This document shows positions 1 to 7,339 of a stretch of 64,000 nucleotides of DNA, in pieces. The DNA is from Chitinophagaceae bacterium (GTDB taxonomy: Bacteria; Bacteroidota; Bacteroidia; Chitinophagales; Chitinophagaceae): assembly GCA_024103425.1 (NCBI GenBank), contig JAGFIS010000029.1, positions 62,001-126,000 on the forward strand. The letters are read 5' to 3'. The position numbers and the translations under genes were made by a program. The notes under the pieces are model-generated. The model did not search any database. It was not told where the DNA came from and was given only the letters and a program-made list of their open reading frames with translations. Position 1 is the stretch's first letter; every line of letters starts with the position of its first letter.

Positions 1-146
1 ATCCCGGGTGTAATGAAATTGACTGGGGTTTGTTGTGTGGGATAGGAGGAAGGCTTTGTGCTACAGGAGGAGCTAAAGTTAGTTATTCTCAAACTTCCGG
101 CCTGTCTCTGGGGATCGTAATTGGCGGAACCGTATTATGTCCTTAA
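1..146 (+). CDS. C-terminal end of an unidentified protein (5' truncated)
   Basis: An open frame enters from the left edge (first full codon at base 3) and stops with TAA at 144-146, giving about 47 residues. The tail is rich in glycine, has four cysteines (one in the sequence LLCGIGGRLCATGG) and ends VLCP. I do not recognise a family. The stop lies 21 bases before the ATG of the fibronectin-type gene on the same strand, so the two are probably co-transcribed. It is called real because the frame is open to the edge and the spacing to the next gene is operon-like; 47 codons alone are weak evidence. Confidence 0.5.
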   Translation, partial: PGCNEIDWGLLCGIGGRLCATGGAKVSYSQTSGLSLGIVIGGTVLCP

Positions 147-167
147 TCTTTAAAAAACAAGTGAGTC

Positions 168-2168
168 ATGTATAAATTATTTTTTGTTATTACCCTCTTC
201 AGTTTCGTGCGAACAAACGGACAGGTACAGAAAACAGGCGTTCCTATCGGAAGGCTGATGCCGGCTGGAAATGAAGTGAGAGTTTTATTAATCCCAAAGG
301 AAGCCAAGACTTACTATCTGTATAATGATGCTACCCGGTATGATATATACAAGGATGCAGGGGGAAATGGTAATTATAAAAAAGTGGCCACGCTGACCTT
401 TCCTGCCAACTTTAGTGAGTTTAAGAGGCGTGCCGGTAATGAAACAGCTAATGAGGTTAAGGAAATCCTGAAAGTATCATCTGACGAGCAGGCATATTCG
501 TTATTAAAAGAGGGAAAAACGTCTCAGTTTGGATTTCTTTTTCTCTCAGATCGTTTTATGGATGGAATGGGTGTATTCTGGAGTGATAAAGACATAAAGC
601 AAAATAGCCCTTCAACAAAATACAGGGTAGTTGCCGTGAATCGTGACGGAAAAGAAAGCGAATTCTTCACGCAGTCGCTATCTGAGGTAACGAGGCTGCC
701 ATTCCCGGATTTCAGGCTGAGTACAATGAAGTCGGAAGACAGTCTTGTGAGTCTCGTTTGGACTGCACCCTCCAGGGGTGTGAATCCTGCATTATGGGTC
801 AGGGTTTACCGGAGGTCAGACCGCGACAGAACGTTTACTCCAATCCCGGAAGCATCTTTTATCGGCACCAATACGAAAGGCGACAGCCTGGTGGTGAGAT
901 ACGACGAAAATGTAACTCCCGGCCGTTTGTTTGATTACTATATTGCCCCCGAAGATATTGTAGGAAATCTTGGAAATCCATCAGATACTGCTTCGCTTAT
1001 CAGTAAGTCGCTCAATTCGGTCACGGGACTTACAGATTTCACTGCAAGGGACTCCATGGAAGGCGTGTGGTTATCGTGGGCACCTTTGGCCAACAGTGCC
1101 ATATATACGGGTGTTGAAATTCTGAAATCGCGCGATGCAATGGAAGGCTATGTAGTGGTGGATACTATTTCTGCAGACAGATCTTCTTACTTTGATAAAA
1201 ATATCCTGCCTAATGTGTTGTACTATTATAAGGCAAGGCCGCTAACGGTGGCCATGGAAGGATGGAATATTATAACCCCGTCCACAACGAGCATCTCAGT
1301 CAGCAATAAAGGAGGCATACCCATCACACCGAAAGGACTAAGGGTTTGGCAGGACACCGCATCCGGAAATATCAACCTGACATGGGATCTTAACCCGGAT
1401 GTGGATCAGTTTGCCTACTATGTATTGCGCGGCACTGCTCGCGATAACATGACGATTATCTCTCCTCCTGTGAAGGACGTTGTATATATTGATTCTATCC
1501 AACACCTCGCTGCAGGACAGACATACTTATACGGCATTCAGTTAATGAATCTCTCCCAGCGCATGAGTGAGATGTCGGCTGTGCGGATGATCAAGCCCTA
1601 TAAGGAAACTTTTGTCCCCTACCCTTCGGGCATTTCTTCTCACTGGACAGGCGATGCCGTACAACTCACATGGGAAAACGTCATTAACCGCCAGGAAGAT
1701 GTCGTTGGTTACAGGCTGTATAGAAGAACAAAAGGCCGGACAGACTTCACCATCATTTCAGAAAATCTTATGGGTGTACCCGGCTTCAACGACAAAACTG
1801 CAAATCCCGGAGCTTCGTATGAATACGGGGTGACGGCTGTTAACTCCTCAGGAAGCGAGAGCCTGATGTCGCCTTTGACTTCCATTACCATTCCTGACCT
1901 TGCCCTGTTACCCCCGTCTGATCTGTATCTTACCAACAAAGCCGATGGCATTGCCATCAGCTGGCCGGAAGAACAAAGCGCCGCCACAACTGTTGTGTAC
2001 AGAAGAGAAGCACAGGAACAGAATTTCAAAAAACTGGGTGAAATCAACAGAGGAAATGAATATCTCGATAAGACAGCCCAAAAAGGTAAACTGTATGTCT
2101 ATACACTGCGCATGAAATCTGGCGCTACTGAAAGTGAGAACGGACCGGAGAAGAGTATCAGGAGGTAA
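168..2168 (+). CDS. Secreted fibronectin type III repeat protein
   Basis: 666 residues. The N-terminus (MYKLFFVITLFSFVRTNGQ) is a signal peptide, so the protein is exported. From about residue 170 onward there are roughly five beta-sandwich units of about 100 residues with fibronectin type III features: a Trp in strand B (VSLVWTAP, VWLSWAPL, INLTWDLN, VQLTWENV, IAISWPEE) and a Tyr-rich strand near the end of each (YYYKARPL, YLYGIQLM, YEYGVTAV, YVYTLRMK). There is no T9SS sorting tail; the protein ends in a short basic stretch (KSIRR). Such domains usually mediate protein or glycan binding. Residues 20-165 match nothing I know. It follows the truncated gene by 21 bases and probably shares its operon. 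The exact role is unknown. Confidence 0.85.
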   Translation: MYKLFFVITLFSFVRTNGQVQKTGVPIGRLMPAGNEVRVLLIPKEAKTYYLYNDATRYDIYKDAGGNGNYKKVATLTFPANFSEFKRRAGNETANEVKEILKVSSDEQAYSLLKEGKTSQFGFLFLSDRFMDGMGVFWSDKDIKQNSPSTKYRVVAVNRDGKESEFFTQSLSEVTRLPFPDFRLSTMKSEDSLVSLVWTAPSRGVNPALWVRVYRRSDRDRTFTPIPEASFIGTNTKGDSLVVRYDENVTPGRLFDYYIAPEDIVGNLGNPSDTASLISKSLNSVTGLTDFTARDSMEGVWLSWAPLANSAIYTGVEILKSRDAMEGYVVVDTISADRSSYFDKNILPNVLYYYKARPLTVAMEGWNIITPSTTSISVSNKGGIPITPKGLRVWQDTASGNINLTWDLNPDVDQFAYYVLRGTARDNMTIISPPVKDVVYIDSIQHLAAGQTYLYGIQLMNLSQRMSEMSAVRMIKPYKETFVPYPSGISSHWTGDAVQLTWENVINRQEDVVGYRLYRRTKGRTDFTIISENLMGVPGFNDKTANPGASYEYGVTAVNSSGSESLMSPLTSITIPDLALLPPSDLYLTNKADGIAISWPEEQSAATTVVYRREAQEQNFKKLGEINRGNEYLDKTAQKGKLYVYTLRMKSGATESENGPEKSIRR

Positions 2169-2234
2169 GAGTAATGATCGGCAGATAAAGTATTTTTTGT
2201 GTTTTTTCTATCACAATAAACATAAAGATTTTTT

Positions 2235-2367
2235 GCCACCAATTCAGGGAGGCACTAAGGTCCACCAAGTTTGCTCTTGGTGTTGCTTTGTGTCTTGGAG
2301 TCTTGGTGGTTTAATTTTTTCTACTACAATGAACACAAAGAATCTTTCACAAAGAACACAAAGAAAT
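2235..2367. repeat. Hairpin intergenic repeat (copy R1) plus ACAAAGAA repeats
   Basis: In the 283-base gap before the thioredoxin gene, 2235-2311 begins GCCACCAATTC and ends TCTTGGTGGT, so CCACCAA pairs with TTGGTGG and the inner ACCAAG pairs with CTTGGT. It is the same family as the repeats around the GxxExxY gene at 11.8-12.7 kb. At 2333-2367 a second small repeat, ACAAAGAA, occurs three times. No coding capacity is convincing here. Confidence 0.7.
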
Positions 2368-2451
2368 TGAAAATGCAGTGTTTCCACAACGCAGGGGACA
2401 ACAAACAACTAAACATTCTCTACATTTGCCAGACAAAACAATACAACAGTT

Positions 2452-2937
2452 ATGAAGAAATACATTTTAACCATACTTTTACTCTTTAGTGGAACCCTCT
2501 TGTTCGCACAGGAGAAACCCAACATATATAACCCTGAGGCAGATGCAAAAAAAGACATTGCAGAAGCTGTGGCAAAGGCGAAAGCCGAAAACAAAAATGT
2601 TTTCCTGCAGATAGGCGGCAACTGGTGCATCTGGTGCATCTACTTTTATAACCTGACAAATGAGGACGAAGACCTGAAGTCTTTTATGAATGATAACTAC
2701 GAAGTGGTGCACGTGAATTACAGCCAGGAAAACGAAAACAAAGATGTACTGGCCTCATTAGACTATCCGCAGCGGTTTGGATTTCCGGTATTTGTAATTC
2801 TCGATCAGGAAGGCAAAAGAATTCACACACAAAATTCTGAGTATCTCGAGGAAGGTAAAGGGCATTCCAAAAAGAAAGTGATGGAGTTTCTGAAAGCGTG
2901 GAGCCCTGCTGCATTAGATCCGGCATCTTATAAATAA
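2452..2937 (+). CDS. Periplasmic thioredoxin-family protein
   Basis: 161 residues. Signal peptide MKKYILTILLLFSGTLLFAQ, cut after about residue 20, so the mature domain is periplasmic. The redox motif is C59-I-W-C62 in GGNWCIWC, and the cis-proline expected opposite the active site is P112 in FGFPVFV. Size and motif order fit a small single-domain thioredoxin fold of the thioredoxin_7/DUF255-like kind. The likely role is thiol-disulfide exchange on exported proteins; the substrate is unknown. The last 22 codons are repeated at 10573-10638, where the rest of the gene is missing. In that copy the third-to-last segment reads ALGPASYK instead of ALDPASYK. The gene faces a truncated copy of the 353-aa secreted-protein gene, which was probably its original convergent neighbour. 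Confidence 0.9.
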   Translation: MKKYILTILLLFSGTLLFAQEKPNIYNPEADAKKDIAEAVAKAKAENKNVFLQIGGNWCIWCIYFYNLTNEDEDLKSFMNDNYEVVHVNYSQENENKDVLASLDYPQRFGFPVFVILDQEGKRIHTQNSEYLEEGKGHSKKKVMEFLKAWSPAALDPASYK

Positions 2938-3257
2938 TCGCTCTCCGTTCAATAATCTGTTCAGAAGAAGCTCATCATGACTCCTCTGAATAAATCAATT
3001 TATTAAAACAAACTCTATCAGCGACCGGTAACAGGTACGGAAAGTTGCACAGTACCCGGTTCCTTCCCGAGCAGCTTTTTCAATCCGTATATATCTATAG
3101 ATTGGCGTGCATCTGTGATGGCATTTCTATACACTTCATCTTCTAAATATCTGCTTCTTGTTCGCACTACGAAGAATTGAGGCGCAGCTTGGGATAGCTT
3201 GCGGTTGTAATAATCCGGATTGGGTTTGATGATAAAAACCCATTCGTCTTCCTTTTT
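2872..3257. repeat. Long direct repeat, left copy (DR-A)
   Basis: About 386 bases that align without gaps to 10573-10958 at a constant offset of 7701 and about 90% identity by eye. It covers the last 22 codons of the thioredoxin gene, the 80-base spacer, and the last ~80 codons of the 353-aa gene on the opposite strand. Similarity stops abruptly at both edges. The rest of the gap up to 3362 is AT-rich and holds the promoter region of the SUMF1-like gene; it includes TATTTCACCATTTT at 3330-3343. Confidence 0.9.
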
Positions 3258-3258
3258 T
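3018..3258 (-). pseudogene. Truncated 3' copy of the 353-aa secreted protein gene
   Basis: On the minus strand an open stretch of about 80 codons translates to a close relative of the C-terminus of the protein at 10719-11780. Both contain PDYYNRKLSQ-like and DARQSIDIYGLKKLLGKEPG sequences and both end in the same VQLSVPV-GR tail. The frame is closed upstream by a TAA at the edge of the direct repeat, and there is no start or signal peptide. Differences between copies are mostly conservative, so the duplicate has drifted but not decayed. It is a remnant of a duplication, not a working gene. Confidence 0.85.
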
Positions 3259-3362
3259 TAAAAAGATAAAAATCTCAACCAGGTATTTATCTACTCAAAT
3301 ACTGCATTTGCTGTATTGCTATAAAGCAACTATTTCACCATTTTGTGTCTAAAATTAATTTT

Positions 3363-4928
3363 ATGAAATCTATTGCCTGTATTATTGCTGCCCTCCTTTT
3401 CTCCTGTACCATAATGGCCAATAACATTACTATTACAAATGTTGTGGCCTCGCCCGGCCAGGTAACCTTTAATATTTCATGGGATAATAGCTGGAATTCT
3501 ACCAACAATGTGGACCTCAACTATCCCAACAACTGGGATGCCGCATGGGTATTTGTAAAAGTTCAAAGCAATACTACCAACCTGTGGTATCATCAAAATC
3601 TTGCCGCATCAGGGCATAGCATTACGCCCGGTACCGATGGCGCTGCCCTTACCATTGAAACACAAAGTGACCAGGTAGGTGTATTTATCCGGCGCACCAA
3701 TGCCGGATTTGGAAATATTCAAAATGCATCTGTCACACTGAAACTTGCCTCGCCACCTCCGGGAACTCTATTTAATGTAAAAGTATTCGGAATTGAAATG
3801 GTGCATATACCACAAGGCGATTTTTACTTAGGCGATGGTGTTGCCTCTACTTCAACTATACCTCGCTTCAACAGTGTAACTGTTGATGCTAACGCTCAAA
3901 ATACCAACGGCTTTGCATCGGGAGATTTATATACCGGCTCACCCGCATTGCCTACTACGTTTCCTATGGGCTATAATGCATTTTATGCCATGAAGTACGA
4001 AGCCACCAATGAGCAAATAGCCGATTTTTACAATACGCTCACCTACGACCAGCAGGACTTTTATTTTACCAATGCCCCTAACGCTGCTGCCGGAACGAGG
4101 GTTAAAAACAGCCCCGGAGTTGGTTTCACAGTTCAGGATTTTTTGAAAATTCAAACGCCCGGTGTAAATAATACCACCCCTGCTGTAATAGGTTGCGACA
4201 AGAATGATAACGGAACATTTAATGAAGCTGCAGACGGGCTTACGGTGGCAGCAGGCTTACTGAGATGGGATGAGATACTGGCATACCTTGACTGGAGCGG
4301 CTTGCGCCCGATGACGGAAATGGAGTTTGAAAAAATATGCCGGGGTACGAAGTACGACGGTACGCCCAACGACCGTGTGGCCAACGAATATCCCTGGGGC
4401 ACTACGGCATTTTCCAATTACATATATGGGCAAGCCGGTATCGTAGACGCAAATCAACCCACTATGCGCTACACAGGCGCGGTAGTGAATGGCAGGGTAC
4501 ATGCTCAACAAGTAGGCAATGCTGCAGGTACTACGAACCTGCAACCATTCAGGGTAGGTATGTTTGCCGAGGGCGCTACGGGCAGAGCAGCCGCAGCGGC
4601 AGGTTTTTATGGCAATATGAACCTTGGTGATAATGCAATAGAATTTGTAGTAGGCGTAGGAGCCAATGCTACCGGCTATACCGCCCAGCCCGGAGATGGT
4701 GTATTGGATAATGACGGATTAATGAACCAAAGTACCTGGCCTCCCATTGGCACTGCCAATGCTTACGGGCAGCGCGGTGGTTATTATTATGGTCCTTATG
4801 ACAACTCCGGTGGCACTAATACTGAAGGTTTCCAGGTGGCAAAAACATCTAATAGAAGGTATGCTGTAAGTACAAGTACGAACCATGCTACACCCAATGC
4901 AGCTACCGGTATTCGGGGTGTAAGATAG
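3363..4928 (+). CDS. Secreted SUMF1/formylglycine-generating-enzyme-like protein
   Basis: 521 residues from the ATG at 3363, chosen because it begins directly with a signal peptide (MKSIACIIAALLFSCTIMA); a GTG 18 bases upstream would put six extra residues before it. Residues about 20-140 form a beta-rich N-terminal region. From about 145 the SUMF1/FGE-sulfatase fold begins with EMVHIPQGDFYLGDG, followed by MKYEATNEQIADFYN, LRPMTEMEFEKICRG, EYPWGT, and the C-terminal GNMNLGDNAIEFVVG and TGIRGVR. Most bacterial members of this fold are not true formylglycine enzymes; T9SS gliding proteins GldJ and GldK use the same fold structurally. No catalytic cysteine pair is apparent. The T9SS-tailed 303-aa protein lies 32 bases downstream, so the two probably form an operon ended by the hairpin at 5898. 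Confidence 0.85.
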   Translation: MKSIACIIAALLFSCTIMANNITITNVVASPGQVTFNISWDNSWNSTNNVDLNYPNNWDAAWVFVKVQSNTTNLWYHQNLAASGHSITPGTDGAALTIETQSDQVGVFIRRTNAGFGNIQNASVTLKLASPPPGTLFNVKVFGIEMVHIPQGDFYLGDGVASTSTIPRFNSVTVDANAQNTNGFASGDLYTGSPALPTTFPMGYNAFYAMKYEATNEQIADFYNTLTYDQQDFYFTNAPNAAAGTRVKNSPGVGFTVQDFLKIQTPGVNNTTPAVIGCDKNDNGTFNEAADGLTVAAGLLRWDEILAYLDWSGLRPMTEMEFEKICRGTKYDGTPNDRVANEYPWGTTAFSNYIYGQAGIVDANQPTMRYTGAVVNGRVHAQQVGNAAGTTNLQPFRVGMFAEGATGRAAAAAGFYGNMNLGDNAIEFVVGVGANATGYTAQPGDGVLDNDGLMNQSTWPPIGTANAYGQRGGYYYGPYDNSGGTNTEGFQVAKTSNRRYAVSTSTNHATPNAATGIRGVR

Positions 4929-4960
4929 AGGTAACCTTCTGTCATTAAAAAATTAAATCA

Positions 4961-5872
4961 ATGCTTTATCATTATAATAAATTTATAGCCTGTACTACAG
5001 TTTTACTGTGCATAACAGTATGCAGCTATGCCCAGGAAGAAATGTATCATGGCGGTTATCACGATGGCTTTGCTAAAGGAGTACAAATCAATTTTTCTCC
5101 GTCAGCATTAGCAGCGCAATCTGCTTATAAAGGAGGAGATGGAGATGGATATGCCATAATGGCTACGAATGGATTTTCTCCGGGAACGCTCTCTCATTAT
5201 GTAGCTTATACTTCAAGTATTTCCGACGATGGTTACGGCGCTGCTGAAGACCATGATTATGACAGGCAGTTTCTCACTCAATATACGCCCTACACTTCAA
5301 GTATGGAGAATGACGGCTATGCCGGGCAGTTGGTAATAGGGCAGGTGTTGCCCATACAATTATTGTCATTTACCGGTATGGCTGTGAATAAAACCGGGCA
5401 TTTAATATGGACAGTTGCCAATGAAAACGATATTGTACGTTATGAACTGGAACGGTCCAAAAACAGTATTGACTTTGAAACCATCTTCTCAACGCCTGTA
5501 ACGGCGCCTGCAACAACAGAAACACAAAAAGAATACATAGATCAGAAGCCATTTACCGGAAAGAATTTTTACCGTCTGAAAATTTACGGACATGATGGTG
5601 AAATTAAATACAGCATCATCGTTTTGCTTGTGTTTAAGCCAGATAAGGCATCAATAACAGTTTATCCCAATCCTGCAAAAGACTTCATTACCGTGACTTC
5701 TTCCGGAAAAATACAAACGGTAGAGTTGTTTGATATGAGTGGCAAAAAGGTAAGAAGCTTTACGCCTGCTTCAAATGATAACTATTCGCTGGCCGGTGTA
5801 AAAGCAGGTATGTATATTTTAAGCGTACAGGCAGATGATAAGGTTACATCTGTAAAAGTATTGGTGCAGTAA
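4961..5872 (+). CDS. Small T9SS cargo protein with DGY motifs
   Basis: 303 residues. Signal peptide at 1-24 (ends SYAQ). Residues about 28-120 contain a recurring aromatic/DG motif: GGYHDGFAKG, GGDGDGYAIM, ISDDGYGAAE, MENDGYAGQL, with YTSS preceding two of them. Next is a module beginning VLPIQLLSFTGMAV that includes YELERSKNSIDFETI and FYRLKIYG, of the kind that commonly precedes T9SS tails. The end is a type A sorting domain (VYPNPAKDFITV, then VELFDMSGKKV and AGMYILSVQ) of about 75 residues, which directs export through T9SS and surface attachment. It follows the SUMF1-like gene by 32 bases. The biochemical role is unknown; the DGY repeats may bind metal or glycan, but that is a guess. Confidence 0.85.
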   Translation: MLYHYNKFIACTTVLLCITVCSYAQEEMYHGGYHDGFAKGVQINFSPSALAAQSAYKGGDGDGYAIMATNGFSPGTLSHYVAYTSSISDDGYGAAEDHDYDRQFLTQYTPYTSSMENDGYAGQLVIGQVLPIQLLSFTGMAVNKTGHLIWTVANENDIVRYELERSKNSIDFETIFSTPVTAPATTETQKEYIDQKPFTGKNFYRLKIYGHDGEIKYSIIVLLVFKPDKASITVYPNPAKDFITVTSSGKIQTVELFDMSGKKVRSFTPASNDNYSLAGVKAGMYILSVQADDKVTSVKVLVQ

Positions 5873-5897
5873 TAAGTGGGTTTGAAATATAAAGAAG

Positions 5898-5942
5898 CGT
5901 CCCTGTTGATTTTTAGCTATCAATCAGGGACGGTTCTTTTTT
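5898..5942 (+). terminator. Intrinsic terminator after the SUMF1/T9SS operon
   Basis: CGTCCCTG and CAGGGACG form the outer stem, extended by GAT/ATC around an AT-rich loop, followed by a T-rich tract (TTCTTTTTTG). It lies 26 bases after the stop of the 303-aa gene. Confidence 0.8.
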
Positions 5943-6014
5943 GCTCCTATTTATGGAACAGTTTAAACCGGTATTCACAGTGGTAAGAACAGCGACTTGA
6001 ACCTACCGGGAATT

Positions 6015-6314
6015 TTACTCATTCAAACGGTTTTCTATGTCCATGCGTTGATGTAAAATTCTAATGATTTCAATATGATGTTGTTTGTCAGCCGGCCGGT
6101 AAAAAATCAAATGCGATTTAACCCTTGAGCAGCGATAGTTTTTCCTTATATGATTGCAATCCCTTCCTGCATTTGGATTTTTGGCCAAATATTCAATCTC
6201 ATCAAAAATCAGGCTTACATATCTGTCAGCCTGTTCTACAGACCAATTTTCAACTGTATATAACCAAATGTTTTCAATGTCTTCCGATGCCTGAACACTG
6301 ATTTTATAACTCAT
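6015..6314 (-). CDS. parE: ParE/RelE-family toxin
   Basis: 99 residues. The layout is that of ParE toxins: N-terminal strand MSYKISVQASEDIENIW, two helices (QADRYVSLIFDEIEYLAKNP, then GR at 55-56) and a C-terminal sheet with IRKNYRCSRVKSHLIFYRP and IEIIRILHQRMDIENRL. ParE toxins poison DNA gyrase; RelE relatives cut mRNA. The resemblance to ParE is stronger because of the paired ParD-type antitoxin and the LHQRMD ending. It overlaps the antitoxin gene by 11 bases, so translation is coupled and the antitoxin is made first. The pair sits inside the segment bounded by the 386-bp direct repeats. Confidence 0.88.
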   Translation of the reverse strand: MSYKISVQASEDIENIWLYTVENWSVEQADRYVSLIFDEIEYLAKNPNAGRDCNHIRKNYRCSRVKSHLIFYRPADKQHHIEIIRILHQRMDIENRLNE

Positions 6315-6558
6315 TGTTCAAATGTTTGCCGTGAAGATTTTTTATAAATTTCTTACGGTCAAATTTTTGAACAAAGCCTGATTTTTCACCTTTTTTGAGT
6401 TCTTTGATTAATTCAGTTCTTTGATTTTCTTCTTGTTCAAAAAGTCTTAAAGCAGTTCTGACAACTTCACTCGCAGAAGAAAAACGCCCGCTTTGGATTT
6501 GGCGGTTGATGAAGTTGTCAAAATAATCTCCTAACAGAATTGAAGTGTTCTTTGCCAT
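6304..6558 (-). CDS. parD: ParD-like ribbon-helix-helix antitoxin
   Basis: 84 residues. The N-terminal half has the short strand and two helices of a ribbon-helix-helix DNA-binding domain (TSILLGDYFDNFINRQIQSG, then RFSSASEVVRTALRLFEQEE). The charged C-terminal half would wrap and neutralise the toxin. Such antitoxins repress their own promoter with the toxin as co-repressor. In the upstream stretch at 6559-6640 I see TTTCACC and AAGGGTAAAATAC boxes, but no clean palindrome that could be named as the operator. The 11-base overlap with parE confirms the pair. Confidence 0.88.
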   Translation of the reverse strand: MAKNTSILLGDYFDNFINRQIQSGRFSSASEVVRTALRLFEQEENQRTELIKELKKGEKSGFVQKFDRKKFIKNLHGKHLNNEL

Positions 6559-6661
6559 TGTTACATAGTTTCATCAAAAATACCAATTCCTGGTATAAAT
6601 TTCAAATTTCACCGTGACGTTTAAGGGTAAAATACAACAATCAAACAGGAGCGCTCCTTTT

Positions 6662-7339
6662 TTATATCCATTTAAGCTTGTGGGCTATTTGTATAGCCTG
6701 TGCCTTTGAATTGACATGCAGCTTGTAATATATCTTACTGGTATGGGTACGCACCGTAAGGGGCGAAATAAATAGCCGTTCTGCAATTTTTTTGTAATCA
6801 AGCCCTTTTGCAATCAGGCGCAGAATTTCAATTTCTCTTTCGCTTAACACAGCCTCATCTGCTGCAGGTTTGATGGTATTATCAGGCCTGGGCGTCGCTT
6901 TCACCCATTCTAATGTTTTGCGTGCTATGGCAGGGCTCATAGGCACTCCATTATATTCAATAGCATTATTAATGGCCTCGCAAAGAAATTTTGAATCTTC
7001 TTCTTTAAGTAAATAACCGCTTGCTCCAGCCTGTATGGCCTCAAATATCTTCTCGTCATCATCAAAAATGGTAAGAACCAAAAACTTTAAGTTAGGATAT
7101 TTTAAGGTACCTATGGCAATAGCTTCTATTCCATTCATTACCGGCATATCCACATCCATCAATACTAATTGCGGTGATTTTTCTTCAGGAATTTTTTTCA
7201 TCTTTTCCAAAAATTCCCGTCCATTCACCGCCTCAAACACAATTTCAAACTGCGTATCAATATTGCGGCGAATAGTTTTCCTGTTCACCAGGTTATCATC
7301 AACAATGGCTATTTTCTTCATCATTCTAAAATAACACAT
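6662..7339 (-). CDS. NarL/LuxR-family response regulator
   Basis: 225 residues from the ATG at 7339. The receiver domain shows the acidic pair in IAIVDDN, phosphoacceptor D62 in LVLMDVDMP and the lysine in GYLLKEED. The C-terminal LuxR helix-turn-helix is LSEREIEILRLIAKGLDYKK, with recognition helix PLTVRTHTSKIYYKL. The start overlaps the stop of the kinase gene by one base (TAATG) and an AGGAG lies just before it; ATGs 15 and 18 bases downstream (MMKK) are also possible. It is the output partner of the kinase encoded immediately upstream. Confidence 0.93.
   Translation of the reverse strand: MCYFRMMKKIAIVDDNLVNRKTIRRNIDTQFEIVFEAVNGREFLEKMKKIPEEKSPQLVLMDVDMPVMNGIEAIAIGTLKYPNLKFLVLTIFDDDEKIFEAIQAGASGYLLKEEDSKFLCEAINNAIEYNGVPMSPAIARKTLEWVKATPRPDNTIKPAADEAVLSEREIEILRLIAKGLDYKKIAERLFISPLTVRTHTSKIYYKLHVNSKAQAIQIAHKLKWI

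Noticed and set aside
3345..3362. Earlier GTG start for the SUMF1-like gene.
   Set aside because: The ATG at 3363 begins directly with a normal signal peptide; the six extra residues add nothing.
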